DNA of 64,000 nucleotides from Parafrankia irregularis (GTDB lineage: Bacteria > Actinomycetota > Actinomycetes > Frankiales > Frankiaceae), in assembly GCF_001536285.1 (NCBI RefSeq), contig NZ_FAOZ01000005.1, forward strand, positions 361,813 to 425,812. The letters are read 5' to 3'. Each line of letters opens with the position of its first letter. Position 1 is the first letter of the stretch. A program made the position numbers and the translations under genes. Positions 1-9,513 of this stretch are shown here, in pieces. The notes under the pieces were generated by a model. The model saw nothing but the letters and a program-made list of their open reading frames with translations, did no database searches and was not told where the DNA came from.

Positions 1-1130
1 TGCCCGGACGTGTGGACCATCGCCACGCCCTTGTGGACGACCTTCGCGCCCCACCTGGTCAGGCCGTTGATCACTCGGTAGACGGCCGTCTCGTTGCCCG
101 GGATCAGGCTGGAGGCGAGCACGACGGTGTCACCGGCCTCGATGCGGATCGCGTGGTCCCGGTTGGCCATCCGCGACAGCGCGGACAGCGGCTCCCCCTG
201 GGACCCGGTCGAGATCAGGCAGATGTTGCGGTCCGGCAGCGAGTCGACGTCACGGGCATCGATCACCAGGCCCGGCGGGACCTGGAGCAGGCCCAGCTCG
301 CGGGCGACGCCCATGTTCCGGACCATCGAACGGCCGATGAAGCAGACCGACCGGCCGTGTGCCTCGGCGGCGTCGAGAACCTGCTGGACCCGGTGGACGT
401 GGCTCGCGAAGCACGCGACGACGATGCGCCGCTCCGCCTCGCGGAAGACCTTGTCGAGCACCGGCGCGATCGTGCGCTCCGAGGCGACGAAGCCCGGGAC
501 CTCGGCGTTCGTCGAGTCCGACAGCAGCAGGTCGACGCCTTCCCGGCCGAGCCGGGCGAAGCCGCCCAGGTCGGTCAGGCGACCGTCGAGCGGGAGCTGG
601 TCCATCTTGAAGTCACCGGTGTGCAGGACCAGGCCCGCGTCGGTGCGGATGGCGACGGCGACGGCATCCGGAATCGAGTGGTTGACGGCGAGGAACTCGC
701 AGTCGAACGGCCCGAACGAATGGCGCTCCTCCTCGCGGATCTGCAGGGTCACCGGCTGGATGCGGTGCTCCTGCAGCTTGGCGACCATGAGCGCGAGGGT
801 CAGCCGGGTGCCGATGAGTGGGATGTCCCGGCGCTCGCGCAGGAGGTAGGGAACGGCCCCGATGTGGTCCTCGTGCGCGTGGGTGAGGATCACCGCCTCG
901 ATGTCGTCGAGGCGATCCCGGATGGCGGTGAAGTCCGGCAGGATCAGGTCGATACCGGGCTGGTCCGTCTCGGGGAAGAGCACCCCGCAGTCGACGATGA
1001 GCAACCGGCCGGCGTGCTCGAACACGGTCATGTTCCGGCCGATCTCGCCCAGCCCGCCCAGCGCGATGATCCTCAGCCCGTCGGCACGCAGCGGCGGGGG
1101 CGGCCCCAGCTCGGGGCGCGGAGGCGTCAT
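1..1130 (-). CDS. rnj: Ribonuclease J (3' end beyond window)
   Basis: Metallo-beta-lactamase-fold RNase of the RNase J family, which has 5'-to-3' exonuclease and endonuclease activity in mRNA decay and rRNA maturation. About 376 N-terminal residues are visible. The zinc-binding motif LTHAHEDHIG lies near residue 80, LHTGDFKMD near residue 168, and the beta-CASP region follows (SDSTNAE, FASHVHR, STGSQGEPLSAL). The protein runs off the left edge, so the C-terminal domain is missing from view. Its ATG overlaps the dapA stop as ATGA, so the two are translationally coupled. dapA-rnj is a standard actinobacterial pair. Identification is secure from the motifs. Confidence 0.96.
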   Translation of the reverse strand, partial: MTPPRPELGPPPPLRADGLRIIALGGLGEIGRNMTVFEHAGRLLIVDCGVLFPETDQPGIDLILPDFTAIRDRLDDIEAVILTHAHEDHIGAVPYLLRERRDIPLIGTRLTLALMVAKLQEHRIQPVTLQIREEERHSFGPFDCEFLAVNHSIPDAVAVAIRTDAGLVLHTGDFKMDQLPLDGRLTDLGGFARLGREGVDLLLSDSTNAEVPGFVASERTIAPVLDKVFREAERRIVVACFASHVHRVQQVLDAAEAHGRSVCFIGRSMVRNMGVARELGLLQVPPGLVIDARDVDSLPDRNICLISTGSQGEPLSALSRMANRDHAIRIEAGDTVVLASSLIPGNETAVYRVINGLTRWGAKVVHKGVAMVHTSG

Positions 1131-2101
1131 GAAACCGCCGCCCCCGCGGCCGCCGCCGCGGTGTCGGACCGTGGCGACGCCGAAGCGGCACCGCCGGCCC
1201 CCGCGGCCGCCGGGTCCAGCACGGCGGCGGCGAGATCGGCGCGCAGCCGCGCACGCTCGGCCTCAGTGGCGTCGACCAGCGGGGACCGCACCGGCCCCGC
1301 GGGCAGGCCCGCCATCGCCAGCGCCGCCTTGGCCGTGATCACACCCTGGGTACGGAAAATTCCCTCGTATGCGGGCAGCAAGCCCTTGTGTAGCGCGATC
1401 GCCCGACCCACCTCACCGGCCCCGAAGGCCTCGATCATCGCCCGGATGGCGGGTGCGGCCACATGACCGACAACGCTGACCACGCCGCACGCACCAACGG
1501 ACAGCAACGGAAGATTGAGCACGTCCGTGCCCGAGTAGTAGGCGAGGCCGGTGTTGGCCAGCACCCACGACGACCCGGCGAGATCGTCCTTCGCGTCCTT
1601 CACCGCGACGATCCGCGGGTGCTCCGCCAGCCGCAGGAGCGTCTCGGTCGCGACGGGAACTCCGGACCTGCCGGGAATATCGTAGATCATCGTAGGCAGG
1701 CCCGTCGCGTCGGCGACGGCCCGGAAGTGGGCGAGCAGCCCGGCCTGCGGAGGCTTGCTGTAGTACGGCGTGACGACCAGCAGGCCGTCGGCGCCCGCCT
1801 TCTCGGCCGCGCCAGCCAGCTCCAGCGTGTGCCGGGTGTCGTTCGTGCCGACCCCGGCGATGATCCGGGCGCGTCCGCCGACCGCCTCACGGACCACACG
1901 CAGCAACGTGTCCTTCTCGGCGTCCGACGTCGTGGGGGACTCACCCGTCGTACCGTTGATGACCAACGCCTCGTTACCGGCGTCGACGAGATGCTCGGCG
2001 AGCGCCGCCGCACCCGGGACGTCCAGACCGCCATCCGAGGTGAACGGCGTGATCATCGCCGTGATCATCCGCCCGAACGGGGCCGGGGGCAATGCTGACA
2101 T
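1127..2101 (-). CDS. dapA: 4-hydroxy-tetrahydrodipicolinate synthase
   Basis: Class I aldolase that condenses pyruvate with aspartate semialdehyde, the first committed step of the diaminopimelate/lysine branch. Visible motifs are the substrate loop NGTTGESPT, the catalytic tyrosine region VTPYYSKPPQ, and the Schiff-base lysine region AVKDAKDD. About 324 residues from this start, with an Ala-rich tail. I chose the ATG at 2101 (MSALPPAPFGRM), which gives the usual short N-terminus. An in-frame start ten codons upstream at 2131 has a GGAGG core, but almost touching the codon, so neither is decisive. dapB and thyX, normally adjacent upstream, lie 6-14 kb away here. Confidence 0.94.
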   Translation of the reverse strand: MSALPPAPFGRMITAMITPFTSDGGLDVPGAAALAEHLVDAGNEALVINGTTGESPTTSDAEKDTLLRVVREAVGGRARIIAGVGTNDTRHTLELAGAAEKAGADGLLVVTPYYSKPPQAGLLAHFRAVADATGLPTMIYDIPGRSGVPVATETLLRLAEHPRIVAVKDAKDDLAGSSWVLANTGLAYYSGTDVLNLPLLSVGACGVVSVVGHVAAPAIRAMIEAFGAGEVGRAIALHKGLLPAYEGIFRTQGVITAKAALAMAGLPAGPVRSPLVDATEAERARLRADLAAAVLDPAAAGAGGAASASPRSDTAAAAAGAAVS

Positions 2102-2280
2102 ACCTGCCACGCTAGCGGGCACCTCCGACATCTCCTCCGACGGTCACCGACCGGCGGAGTCGGCATCCCCCACCAGGTGCCTGGAGCGGCGGGCGGGCGG
2201 CATCATCCGGACAGTCGCGCCGGAAACCCACCGACCCGGCGGACCCGGGCAGGGAACGAAGATCTACTTTCAAGCGGCTT

Positions 2281-2475
2281 TCAGGACCCTGGCGCCAGCT
2301 CCGCCGGACTCGACGGACCAGCGGACGGACGGCCGGCGGGCTCTTTTCGAGCACCGGCGATCATGTTGCGGTCGAGCCGCACCCACAGCTCACGACGACC
2401 CAGACGGACGAACGACCGCAGGCCACCCACGCGCGCCGCGCCGCCCGCGACTCCGGCGCCATAGTTCTTCGGCAT
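2281..2475 (-). CDS. Possible small basic protein, unknown
   Basis: A 64-codon reading frame in the 450-bp space between the 548-residue membrane protein gene and dapA. The middle of the peptide (SFVRLGRRELWVRLDRN) has a composition unlike random antisense translation, and third positions are mostly G/C. There is no clear Shine-Dalgarno sequence, and I recognise no family. The rest of the 2132-2579 interval shows an unusual A/T-rich patch near 2260-2282, perhaps part of a dapA promoter, and nothing else. This could equally be non-coding. Confidence 0.3.
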   Translation of the reverse strand: MPKNYGAGVAGGAARVGGLRSFVRLGRRELWVRLDRNMIAGARKEPAGRPSAGPSSPAELAPGS

Positions 2476-2579
2476 GCTCACCGCCCCGTCTCGCTCGACA
2501 GTTGGTTCAGGGTACCGCCCTGACCGCGGCGACGGTCGCCGTTCGCGGGCCCCGGCCGCGTCCTGCCGTCGTCACCAGG

Positions 2580-4226
2580 TCAGCCGGGCCCCCGACGGCC
2601 GGTCTCCTGGGCCTGCCCGGACATGATCGACGACGCCGGTTCGTCCGGCGGGGTGTGCCAGCCCAGCGCGCGCAGCCCGGACAGCACCGCCAGCGCGACC
2701 AGCAACGCGAGCAGGGCCTGTTTCGTCGGCCCGAGCACCCAGGCCGCCAGGCTCGACCGCTCCCTGGTCAGCAGGACCGTGGCGGCGAACGACGACGGCA
2801 CCGCCACCACCGCGACCGCGTCCGCGCCGAGCTGGAACGGCAGCGCCGACAGCGCGACCGTGAGGCTCATCAGGATCCCGATGGCCGCGGCCACCCGCCA
2901 CACGTCCGGCGAGACGCTCAGGCCGACCACGAGCCTGGCCCGCGCGGCGCGCCGCGCGTCCGTGCTGTAGAACGCGTAGACCTCACGGTTGCCGTGGACG
3001 TCCTCGACGTAGGTCCGGGCGATCCGCCGGTGCCACAGGTCGACGGTGATCGGCGTGCTCAGCTCGATGCTGGAGTCGTCGGTGCCGACGCTGACGTGGT
3101 AGCTGCCAGGACCGCCCGGATCGATGTCCACCAGCGCGACCGGGGTCAGCCACCGCTGCCGCATCGGGACCTCCCCGTCACGGACCGGGTGGCGCCGGGC
3201 CAGGATCGTCCGGCGCTCCTCCTTCATCTTGATCAGGCAGGGCCGGTACGGATCGACGATGACCGCCGCGAGTGCCTCCCACCGCCGCCCGTACTCGGCG
3301 ACGGTGCTCAGGACCGGCGTCGCCGCCGCGCCCGCCAGGCTCAGCTCGCCGATCCAGGTGGTGAACTCGCGCAGGTAGTACTCGATGTGCCCGATCTCCA
3401 ACGGCGTCGGGACGTCCGGGTCCCGCCACAGCTCACCGACCGCGAGCAGCAGGGTGTCGGCGCTGCTCAGCGGGTCGAACGGCTCGTCCAGCGCCCGGCC
3501 CAGCAGGTTCTGGGCCGGTTCGAGCAGTTCCTGCCAGGAACGCAGCGTCGGCGCGGGGACGACGAGGTCGGCCTCGGCGTCGAGATAGGTCCGCACCGCC
3601 TCGAACGGCAGCGGCCGGTCCCCGCGCGGTGCCAGCTGCGGCAGGTTGCCGGTGAGCCGCCCTGGGCGGAAGCGTGAGATCGCGTCCACGACCCGGCGGG
3701 CCGGGCCGGGCAGCGGGCACCCGGCGGCCTCGGCGAGCAACGCGATCAGATTGCCCTGGATCGCGACCGACGTCCCGTAGGGCATCAGGTGGGCGTCCGA
3801 CCCGCCGGGGCCGACGAGGTCGAACCCGACGAGCGCGCGTTTGGGCAGGGTGGAGATCGGGAGCAGGAGGCAGACCTCGGGCGGCAGCCGGCCCGCGGTG
3901 TCGAGCCGGCCGGTGCCCGGGACGATGCTGTTCAGCAGCCCGTCCAGCGGCCCCCAGTTGATCGACCTGGCGAGCTGGCAGCGGTTGGCGCTGACGATCG
4001 TGAACTGGTCGACGACCCGGCGCCGCAGCCCCTGGTACTCCGCCGGGGGCGCCAGCAGCATCGTGGTGACCTCGTCCACATCGGTGAGGTCGAGAATCGG
4101 GGCACTGTCGGCGTCGTCCCGCCGGCGCCACCGCCGCAGGCGGCCAGGCCAGGGCCCCGCAGGCCCCGCCGAACTACCCGAACCACCCGAACTGCTCACA
4201 TCGGGCGACAGTAGCAGCACCCTCAC
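2580..4226 (-). CDS. Unrecognised 548-residue membrane protein
   Basis: No family recognised. Residues 1-45 are a low-complexity Gly/Ser/Pro then Arg-rich stretch. Residues 46-420 form a soluble domain with no obvious catalytic motif, and WGPLDGLLNSIVPGTGR is a distinctive segment. Three hydrophobic helices follow at about 430-455, 458-478 and 500-523, then a short hydrophilic tail. This suggests a large cytosolic domain anchored by C-terminal helices. The start is a GTG with no clear ribosome-binding site; other in-frame GTG codons downstream are possible. It lies 24 nt downstream of ackA in the same direction, so it may be the third gene of an xfp-ackA transcript. Coding status is well supported by length and codon pattern; function is unknown. 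Confidence 0.8.
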   Translation of the reverse strand: MRVLLLSPDVSSSGGSGSSAGPAGPWPGRLRRWRRRDDADSAPILDLTDVDEVTTMLLAPPAEYQGLRRRVVDQFTIVSANRCQLARSINWGPLDGLLNSIVPGTGRLDTAGRLPPEVCLLLPISTLPKRALVGFDLVGPGGSDAHLMPYGTSVAIQGNLIALLAEAAGCPLPGPARRVVDAISRFRPGRLTGNLPQLAPRGDRPLPFEAVRTYLDAEADLVVPAPTLRSWQELLEPAQNLLGRALDEPFDPLSSADTLLLAVGELWRDPDVPTPLEIGHIEYYLREFTTWIGELSLAGAAATPVLSTVAEYGRRWEALAAVIVDPYRPCLIKMKEERRTILARRHPVRDGEVPMRQRWLTPVALVDIDPGGPGSYHVSVGTDDSSIELSTPITVDLWHRRIARTYVEDVHGNREVYAFYSTDARRAARARLVVGLSVSPDVWRVAAAIGILMSLTVALSALPFQLGADAVAVVAVPSSFAATVLLTRERSSLAAWVLGPTKQALLALLVALAVLSGLRALGWHTPPDEPASSIMSGQAQETGRRGPG

Positions 4227-4250
4227 ATAGCGCGCGCCCGCCCGAGATGC

Positions 4251-5360
4251 TCACCCCGCGTGTGCCGGCAGCTGCGCGCGGGCCGCCCGGGCGATCTCGA
4301 CGTCCTCACGCGCCTCGATGATCAGGGTGCGGACCGACGCTCCGGAAGCACTGATCTCCAGGTCCCCGCCCTGATACGAGCTGTTGCGCTCCGCGTCGAG
4401 CGCGACGCCCAGGAAACCGAGCCCGGCGGCGGCACCGGAGCGCACCGGCGGGGCGTGCTCCCCCACCCCACCCGTGAAGACCAGGGCGTCCAGCCCACCG
4501 AGGGCGGCCGTCATGGCGGCGATCTCGGCCCGCAGCCGATGCAGGTAGACGGCGAGGCCCAGGGCCTCCGGCGTACCGGGCCGCCGCGCGCCGTCGAGCA
4601 CCGCGCGCATGTCCGCGGAGCCGACGAGCCCGGTCATGCCGCTGCGGTGGAACAGGGCGTCCGTCAGCTCCTCGGCGGTCATCCCCCGCTCCGTCTGCAG
4701 CCACAGCAGCAGGCCGGGGTCCACCGTTCCCGAGCGGGTGGCCATCACCATGCCCTCCAGCGGGGTGAAGCCCATCGTCGTGTCGACGCTGACGCCGTCG
4801 CGCACCGCCGCCAGCGACGCTCCCGAGCCCAGGTGCGCGGTGACGACACGCCGGGCGCCGGTGAGCTCCGCGGCGCGCCGTGACGCGTACGCGTGGGACA
4901 GGCCGTGAAACCCGTACCGACGCACCCCGTACTCGTCGCGCCAGCGCATCGGAACCGGGTAGGTGATCGCCTCGGGCGGCATGCGGGCGTGGAACGCGGT
5001 GTCGAAGCAGGCGACCCTCGGCACCCCCGGCAGCACCGCCGAGACGTCCGCCAGCGCGGTCAGCGCCGCCGGCTGGTGCAGCGGCGCAAGTGGCACCAGC
5101 GCGCGCAGCTGCCGCTCGACCTCGTCATCGACCAGGACCGGGTCGACGAAGACAGACCCCCCGTGCACCACCCGGTGGCCGGTGATCGCCACCTCGCCAG
5201 CCTGGGCGAGCTCCTCGACCGCCCGTTCCAGCTCGTCGGGGTCGGGCCGGCCGGCGACCGCACGCAGGTCGTGCGCGGCCAGCACCCGGTCGCCCGGATC
5301 GAGCAGCCGCAGCTTCACGCTGGACGAGCCGGCGTTGACCACCAGCACGTTCCCGCCCAT
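4251..5360 (-). CDS. ackA: Acetate kinase
   Basis: Interconverts acetyl phosphate + ADP and acetate + ATP. Family motifs occur in order: VNAGSSSVKLR at the N-terminus, FDTAFHARMP, the catalytic-histidine segment HLGSGASLA, TMGFTPLEG, and FTGGVGEHAPPVR. At 369 residues it is somewhat shorter than the roughly 400 usual, but all motifs are contiguous with no sign of a frameshift. It begins 50 nt after the phosphoketolase stop. Acetyl phosphate made by that enzyme is its direct substrate, so the pair forms a complete ATP-yielding branch. A purine-rich GAGGACGGGG precedes the ATG. Confidence 0.96.
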   Translation of the reverse strand: MGGNVLVVNAGSSSVKLRLLDPGDRVLAAHDLRAVAGRPDPDELERAVEELAQAGEVAITGHRVVHGGSVFVDPVLVDDEVERQLRALVPLAPLHQPAALTALADVSAVLPGVPRVACFDTAFHARMPPEAITYPVPMRWRDEYGVRRYGFHGLSHAYASRRAAELTGARRVVTAHLGSGASLAAVRDGVSVDTTMGFTPLEGMVMATRSGTVDPGLLLWLQTERGMTAEELTDALFHRSGMTGLVGSADMRAVLDGARRPGTPEALGLAVYLHRLRAEIAAMTAALGGLDALVFTGGVGEHAPPVRSGAAAGLGFLGVALDAERNSSYQGGDLEISASGASVRTLIIEAREDVEIARAARAQLPAHAG

Positions 5361-5410
5361 AAGACCCCGTCCTCGGTCGCTCTCGGCTCTCGGCCGCTCC
5401 CGGCCTGACC

Positions 5411-7846
5411 TCAGTACGGCCAGGTCCAGTCACGGATGCTGGGATCGTCCTCGCCGTGGTCCCGGGTGTAGGCCCGGGCGGCCAGCCGAGCATCGATCAT
5501 CCGCTGCCGCACGTGCGCGGCGCGCGCCCCCAGGCTGGGCACCCGGTCGATCACGTCGACCACCAGGTGGAAGCGGTCCAGATTGTTCATCATCACCATG
5601 TCGAAGGGCGTGGTTGTCGTGCCCTCCTCGATGTAGCCCCGCACGTGCATGTTGTTGTGGTTGCGACGGCGGTAGGTGAGCCGGTGGATCAGCCACGGAT
5701 AGCCGTGGTAGGCGAAGATGATCGGCCGGTCCGAGGTGAACAGCGCGTCGAAGCGGGCGTCGGAGATCCCGTGCGGGTGCTCCGCCTCGTCCTGCAGGCT
5801 CATGAGGTCGACGACGTTGACGACACGCACCTTCAGGTCGGGGAAGTGCTGGCGCAGGATGTCGACCGCGGCGAGCGTCTCCAGGGTCGGGATGTCCCCG
5901 GCGCACGCCATGACGACGTCCGGGGTGCCGTCGCCGTCCTCGGTGTGGTCGTTGCTCGCCCAGTCCCAGATGCCCAGGCCGCGGGTGCAGTGCGCGATCG
6001 CGTCCCGCATCGGCAGGTAGGTCAGCGCGGACTGCTTGCCGGCCACGATCACGTTGATGTAATGCCGGCTGCGCAGGCAGTGGTCCGCCACCGAGAGCAG
6101 GGTGTTCGCGTCCGGCGGCAGGTAGACCCGGATGATCTCGGCCTTCTTGTTCACCACATGGTCGATGAAGCCCGGGTCCTGGTGCGAGAAGCCGTTGTGG
6201 TCCTGCCGCCACACGTGGCTGGTGAGCAGGTAGTTCAGCGACGCGATCGGCCGCCGCCACGGAATGTGCCGGGACGTCTTCAGCCACTTCGCGTGCTGGT
6301 TCACCATCGAGTCGACGATGTGGATGAACGCCTCGTAGCAGGAGAAGAAGCCGTGCCGGCCGGTGAGCAGGTACCCCTCCAGCCAGCCCTGGCACAGGTG
6401 CTCGGAGAGCACCTCCATCACCCGGCCGTCCGGCGCGAGGTCCTCGTCCGTCTCCACGACCTCGGCGTTCCAGGCCCGCCCGGTGGTCTCGAACAGCGCG
6501 CCCAGCCGGTTCGAGGCGGTCTCGTCCGGGCCCATGACCCGGAAGGTGTTCGGGTTGGCGCGCATGACGTCCCGCAGGAAGCCACCGAGCACCCGGGTCG
6601 CCCCCGTCCAGGCCCGGCCGGGCTTGGGCACGTCGACCGCGTAGTCGCGGAAGTCCGGCAGGGTCAGGTCACGCAGCAGCTCGCCGCCGTTGGCGTGCGG
6701 GTTGGCGCTCATCCGGCGCGTTCCCACCGGGGCCAGCGCCGCGAGCTCGGGCTTCAGCCGCCCGTCGGGCTCGAACAGCTCCCAGGGCCGGTAGCTGCGC
6801 AGCCAGGTCTCGAGCTGGGCGAGGTGGGCCGGGTCGCGCTTCGGCTCGCTGATCGGTACCTGGTGCGAACGCCAGTTGCCCTCGACCGGCAGCCCGTCCA
6901 CCGTGGTCGGGCCGGTCCAGCCCTTCGGAGTGCGCAAGATGATCATCGGCCAGGCGGGCCGGGACGGATCACCAAGCCGACGGGCCCGGTCCTGGATGTC
7001 GTGGATCCGCGAGATCGCGAGGTCGAGACAGTGCGCGAACCGCTGATGGACCTCCGCGGGGTCGTCGCCGGCCACGTGCAGCGGCTCGTAGCCGTAGCCC
7101 CGCATCAGCGACTCGAGCTCGGCCTCCGGGATACGGGCGAGGATGGCCGGCTGCGCGATCTTGTAGCCGTTGAGGTGCAGGATCGGCAGCACGACGCCGT
7201 CCCGCACCGGGTCGAGGAACTTGTTCGAATGCCAGCTCGCGGCCAGCGGCCCGGTTTCCGCCTCACCGTCACCGACGACGGCGGCGACCAGCAGGTGCGG
7301 GTTGTCGAAGGCTGCTCCGAAGGCGTGCGTGAGGGCATAGCCCAGCTCACCGCCCTCGTGAATCGAGCCGGGCACCTCCGGCGCCACATGGCTCGGAATG
7401 CCTCCGGGGAAGGAGAACTGGCGGAACAGCCGCCGCATGCCCTCCCGGTCCTGGGCCACTGACGGGTAGATCTCGCTGTAGGTGCCCTCGAGATAGGTGT
7501 TCGCCACGATCCCCGGACCGCCGTGACCAGGGCCGACCACATAGATCGCGTCAAGGTCGTTGCGCCGGATGACCCGGTTGAGGTGGGCGTAGATCAGGTT
7601 GAGGCCGGGTGTGGTCCCCCAGTGGCCGAGCAGGCGCGACTTGATGTGCTCGGCCCGCAGGGGCTCGGACAGCAGCGGATTGTCCAGCAGGTAGATCTGC
7701 CCGACCGAGAGGTAGTTCGCGGCCCGCCAGTAGGCGTCGACCAGGCGCAGCTCCTCGGTGGACAGCGGGCGTGCCGCCGCCACGGCTGGCCCTGCCGACC
7801 CCGCCGCCCTGGCTGAACCCGCGTCGATCTCGGCAACGTCGATCAT
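5411..7846 (-). CDS. xfp: Phosphoketolase (Xfp family)
   Basis: Thiamine-diphosphate enzyme that splits xylulose-5-P (and often fructose-6-P) with phosphate to give acetyl phosphate and glyceraldehyde-3-P or erythrose-4-P. Hallmarks are [17 protein letters not shown], the ThDP-binding [16 protein letters not shown]-like RSHQVPI, and [13 protein letters not shown]. From the chosen ATG ([10 protein letters not shown]) it is 811 residues, the normal length. That start has a strong AGGGGAGGG five to six nt upstream; a longer frame to 7918 lacks such support. Followed by ackA. Substrate preference cannot be read from the sequence. Confidence 0.96.
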   Translation of the reverse strand: MIDVAEIDAGSARAAGSAGPAVAAARPLSTEELRLVDAYWRAANYLSVGQIYLLDNPLLSEPLRAEHIKSRLLGHWGTTPGLNLIYAHLNRVIRRNDLDAIYVVGPGHGGPGIVANTYLEGTYSEIYPSVAQDREGMRRLFRQFSFPGGIPSHVAPEVPGSIHEGGELGYALTHAFGAAFDNPHLLVAAVVGDGEAETGPLAASWHSNKFLDPVRDGVVLPILHLNGYKIAQPAILARIPEAELESLMRGYGYEPLHVAGDDPAEVHQRFAHCLDLAISRIHDIQDRARRLGDPSRPAWPMIILRTPKGWTGPTTVDGLPVEGNWRSHQVPISEPKRDPAHLAQLETWLRSYRPWELFEPDGRLKPELAALAPVGTRRMSANPHANGGELLRDLTLPDFRDYAVDVPKPGRAWTGATRVLGGFLRDVMRANPNTFRVMGPDETASNRLGALFETTGRAWNAEVVETDEDLAPDGRVMEVLSEHLCQGWLEGYLLTGRHGFFSCYEAFIHIVDSMVNQHAKWLKTSRHIPWRRPIASLNYLLTSHVWRQDHNGFSHQDPGFIDHVVNKKAEIIRVYLPPDANTLLSVADHCLRSRHYINVIVAGKQSALTYLPMRDAIAHCTRGLGIWDWASNDHTEDGDGTPDVVMACAGDIPTLETLAAVDILRQHFPDLKVRVVNVVDLMSLQDEAEHPHGISDARFDALFTSDRPIIFAYHGYPWLIHRLTYRRRNHNNMHVRGYIEEGTTTTPFDMVMMNNLDRFHLVVDVIDRVPSLGARAAHVRQRMIDARLAARAYTRDHGEDDPSIRDWTWPY

Positions 7847-8051
7847 GCTGGCCCTCCCCTGCCCGTCCCGCCCTGGCGCCGTTGCCCGCGCGTCTGCCCC
7901 ACCGCTCGACCCCATCATCGTTCCCCTCGACCAGGCCCGAACGCTGATCCCTTGTGAGCATGGGAGTGGTCAGGTCAGCCCGCGGCTGGCGGGGCCGAAC
8001 GTCGGGAGTCCCGGCGCCGAAGGGCCCTTGCCGGGCCGGCGGGGCGCAGGA

Positions 8052-8861
8052 TCAGCCTTCGCCCGCCAACGGGCTCGACGCCACCTCGGTGCCGTCGTCG
8101 AGGGTTCGCACCTGGAAGTCGGCGAAGACGTTCGGCGCCACCTCCTGCAACGCCCGCAGGATGGCGACCGCCAGGCCGCGGATCTCGACATCGGCATGCT
8201 CGCTGGCCCGCATCGCGACGAAATGCCGCCACGCGCGGTAGTTGCCCGTGACGACGATCCTGGTCTCGGTCGCGTTCATCAGCACCGACCGTGCCGCCTG
8301 CCGCGCCTGCTTACGCCGCGACGTCGGCGCCGACACGTCGGCGAACCGCTTCTCCAGGCCCTCCAACAGCCGCGCGTAGGCCTCCATCGAGGCGGCGGCG
8401 GCCTCGGTGAACAGATCGTGCAGCTCCGGATCGTCGGCGATCACCTCGGGCTCGACGAGTGCCGCGTCATGCTCGGGGACGTATCGCTGGGAGAGCTGGC
8501 TGTAGGAGAAGTGCCGGTGCCGCACCAGCTCGTGCGTGAGGCTGCGTGACACCCCGGTGATGTAGAGGGACACCGACCCGTGTTCGAGGACCGACAGGTG
8601 GCCGACGTCGAGGATGTGCCGCAGGTAGCCCGCGTTCGTCGCGGTCGCCGGGTTCGGCTTGCTCCAGCTCTGGTAGCAGGCTCGACCCGCGAACTCCGCG
8701 AGTGCCTGGCCGCCGTCGGCGTCGGTGCTCCATGGCACGTCGCTCGGCGGCAGGAACTCGGTACGGGCGATGACCTGCACCCGCAGGCGAGCCACCGCCG
8801 GTACCTGGGCCCCCTCCGGGGACCGGCCCGGCCCGGCGGACCCGACGGTTTCGTCCGGCAT
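8052..8861 (-). CDS. thyX: Flavin-dependent thymidylate synthase
   Basis: FAD-dependent methylation of dUMP to dTMP using methylenetetrahydrofolate and NADPH. The diagnostic ThyX signature [13 protein letters not shown] is present near the middle, preceded by HLSVLEH and followed by [19 protein letters not shown]. From the ATG at 8861 ([10 protein letters not shown]), which has a GGGGGAGGG just upstream, the protein is 269 residues. The open frame extends further upstream to 8990 without support. In many actinobacteria thyX lies directly between dapB and dapA; here both neighbours are displaced. Confidence 0.96.
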   Translation of the reverse strand: MPDETVGSAGPGRSPEGAQVPAVARLRVQVIARTEFLPPSDVPWSTDADGGQALAEFAGRACYQSWSKPNPATATNAGYLRHILDVGHLSVLEHGSVSLYITGVSRSLTHELVRHRHFSYSQLSQRYVPEHDAALVEPEVIADDPELHDLFTEAAAASMEAYARLLEGLEKRFADVSAPTSRRKQARQAARSVLMNATETRIVVTGNYRAWRHFVAMRASEHADVEIRGLAVAILRALQEVAPNVFADFQVRTLDDGTEVASSPLAGEG

Positions 8862-9513
8862 GAAACCCTCCCCCACAGCGCTCTCCACGAGACTGACCTC
8901 CACAAGGAATCCGCACCCACACGCTCGGCGACCCGCCCGGCCCTCGATCTGGACTCGGGTCAGACGGCGCGCCACGCGCCCCCCGGCCACGGGTCAGGCT
9001 GCGGATGCGAGCCTCCCGACCTCGCCGGCAGCGGATGCGCACCACGGTATCCGCTCGCTTCGCGGTGACCCGGCCGGGCATCGGACGAGACCCCGAGGGA
9101 CCACCTCATCAACAGCAGCATCGTCTTCCCGGTCCGACCCGCGCCGGGACCCGTTGGCGTGGGCGTCATCGGCATGCACCAGACCGGTTACGTTCGAACC
9201 GCCCAACCGCCCCGTGTCGCCACCCACTTACCCGTCCGGTGACCCGTCCGGAACACGGCGGTGGCCGCGACGGCCCACCGTGGTACACCGGATGTGGGCT
9301 CTTCGCCACAGCCGGTGAGGGGTCCGGTGCTCACCCGGAAGTGTGGCCTCGGCCGGGGGTCTCCGCCCCCGTCAGCTCCCGGCCGAGGCCCACACCGACG
9401 GCGGGCACCATGTCCACCACGCGGCCGCGACCACCGGTCGGCCCGTCTCCCGCGCCGCCGACCGGCGCCGCGGCCGCGTGGCGCGAACGGGCGCCGCACC
9501 GGCACCGCACGGA
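8862..9513. other. 652-bp non-coding interval, hisS to thyX
   Basis: No reading frame in this interval looks coding; long frames on both strands here are low-complexity Arg/Pro translations. It should hold the hisS 3' end and the thyX promoter. The only strong structure is the large inverted repeat at 9341-9395. Confidence 0.6.
9341..9395 (-). terminator. Large imperfect inverted repeat after hisS
   Basis: Arms 9341-9357 (GTGTGGCCTCGGCCGGG) and 9378-9395 pair over 17 bp with one bulged base, around a C/G-rich core that can form an inner hairpin. It begins about 120 nt downstream of the hisS stop. There is no U-tract, which is usual for hairpins in this G/C range. Terminator or 3' stabiliser function is inferred. 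Confidence 0.5.

Noticed and set aside
1770-3677. 635-codon plus-strand frame over dapA and the membrane protein gene
   Set aside because: Shadow of minus-strand genes; composition is typical of antisense reading.
4251-5360. Frameshifted or truncated acetate kinase because it is 369 residues
   Set aside because: All family motifs occur in order in one frame from start to stop; shortening is spread across loops.
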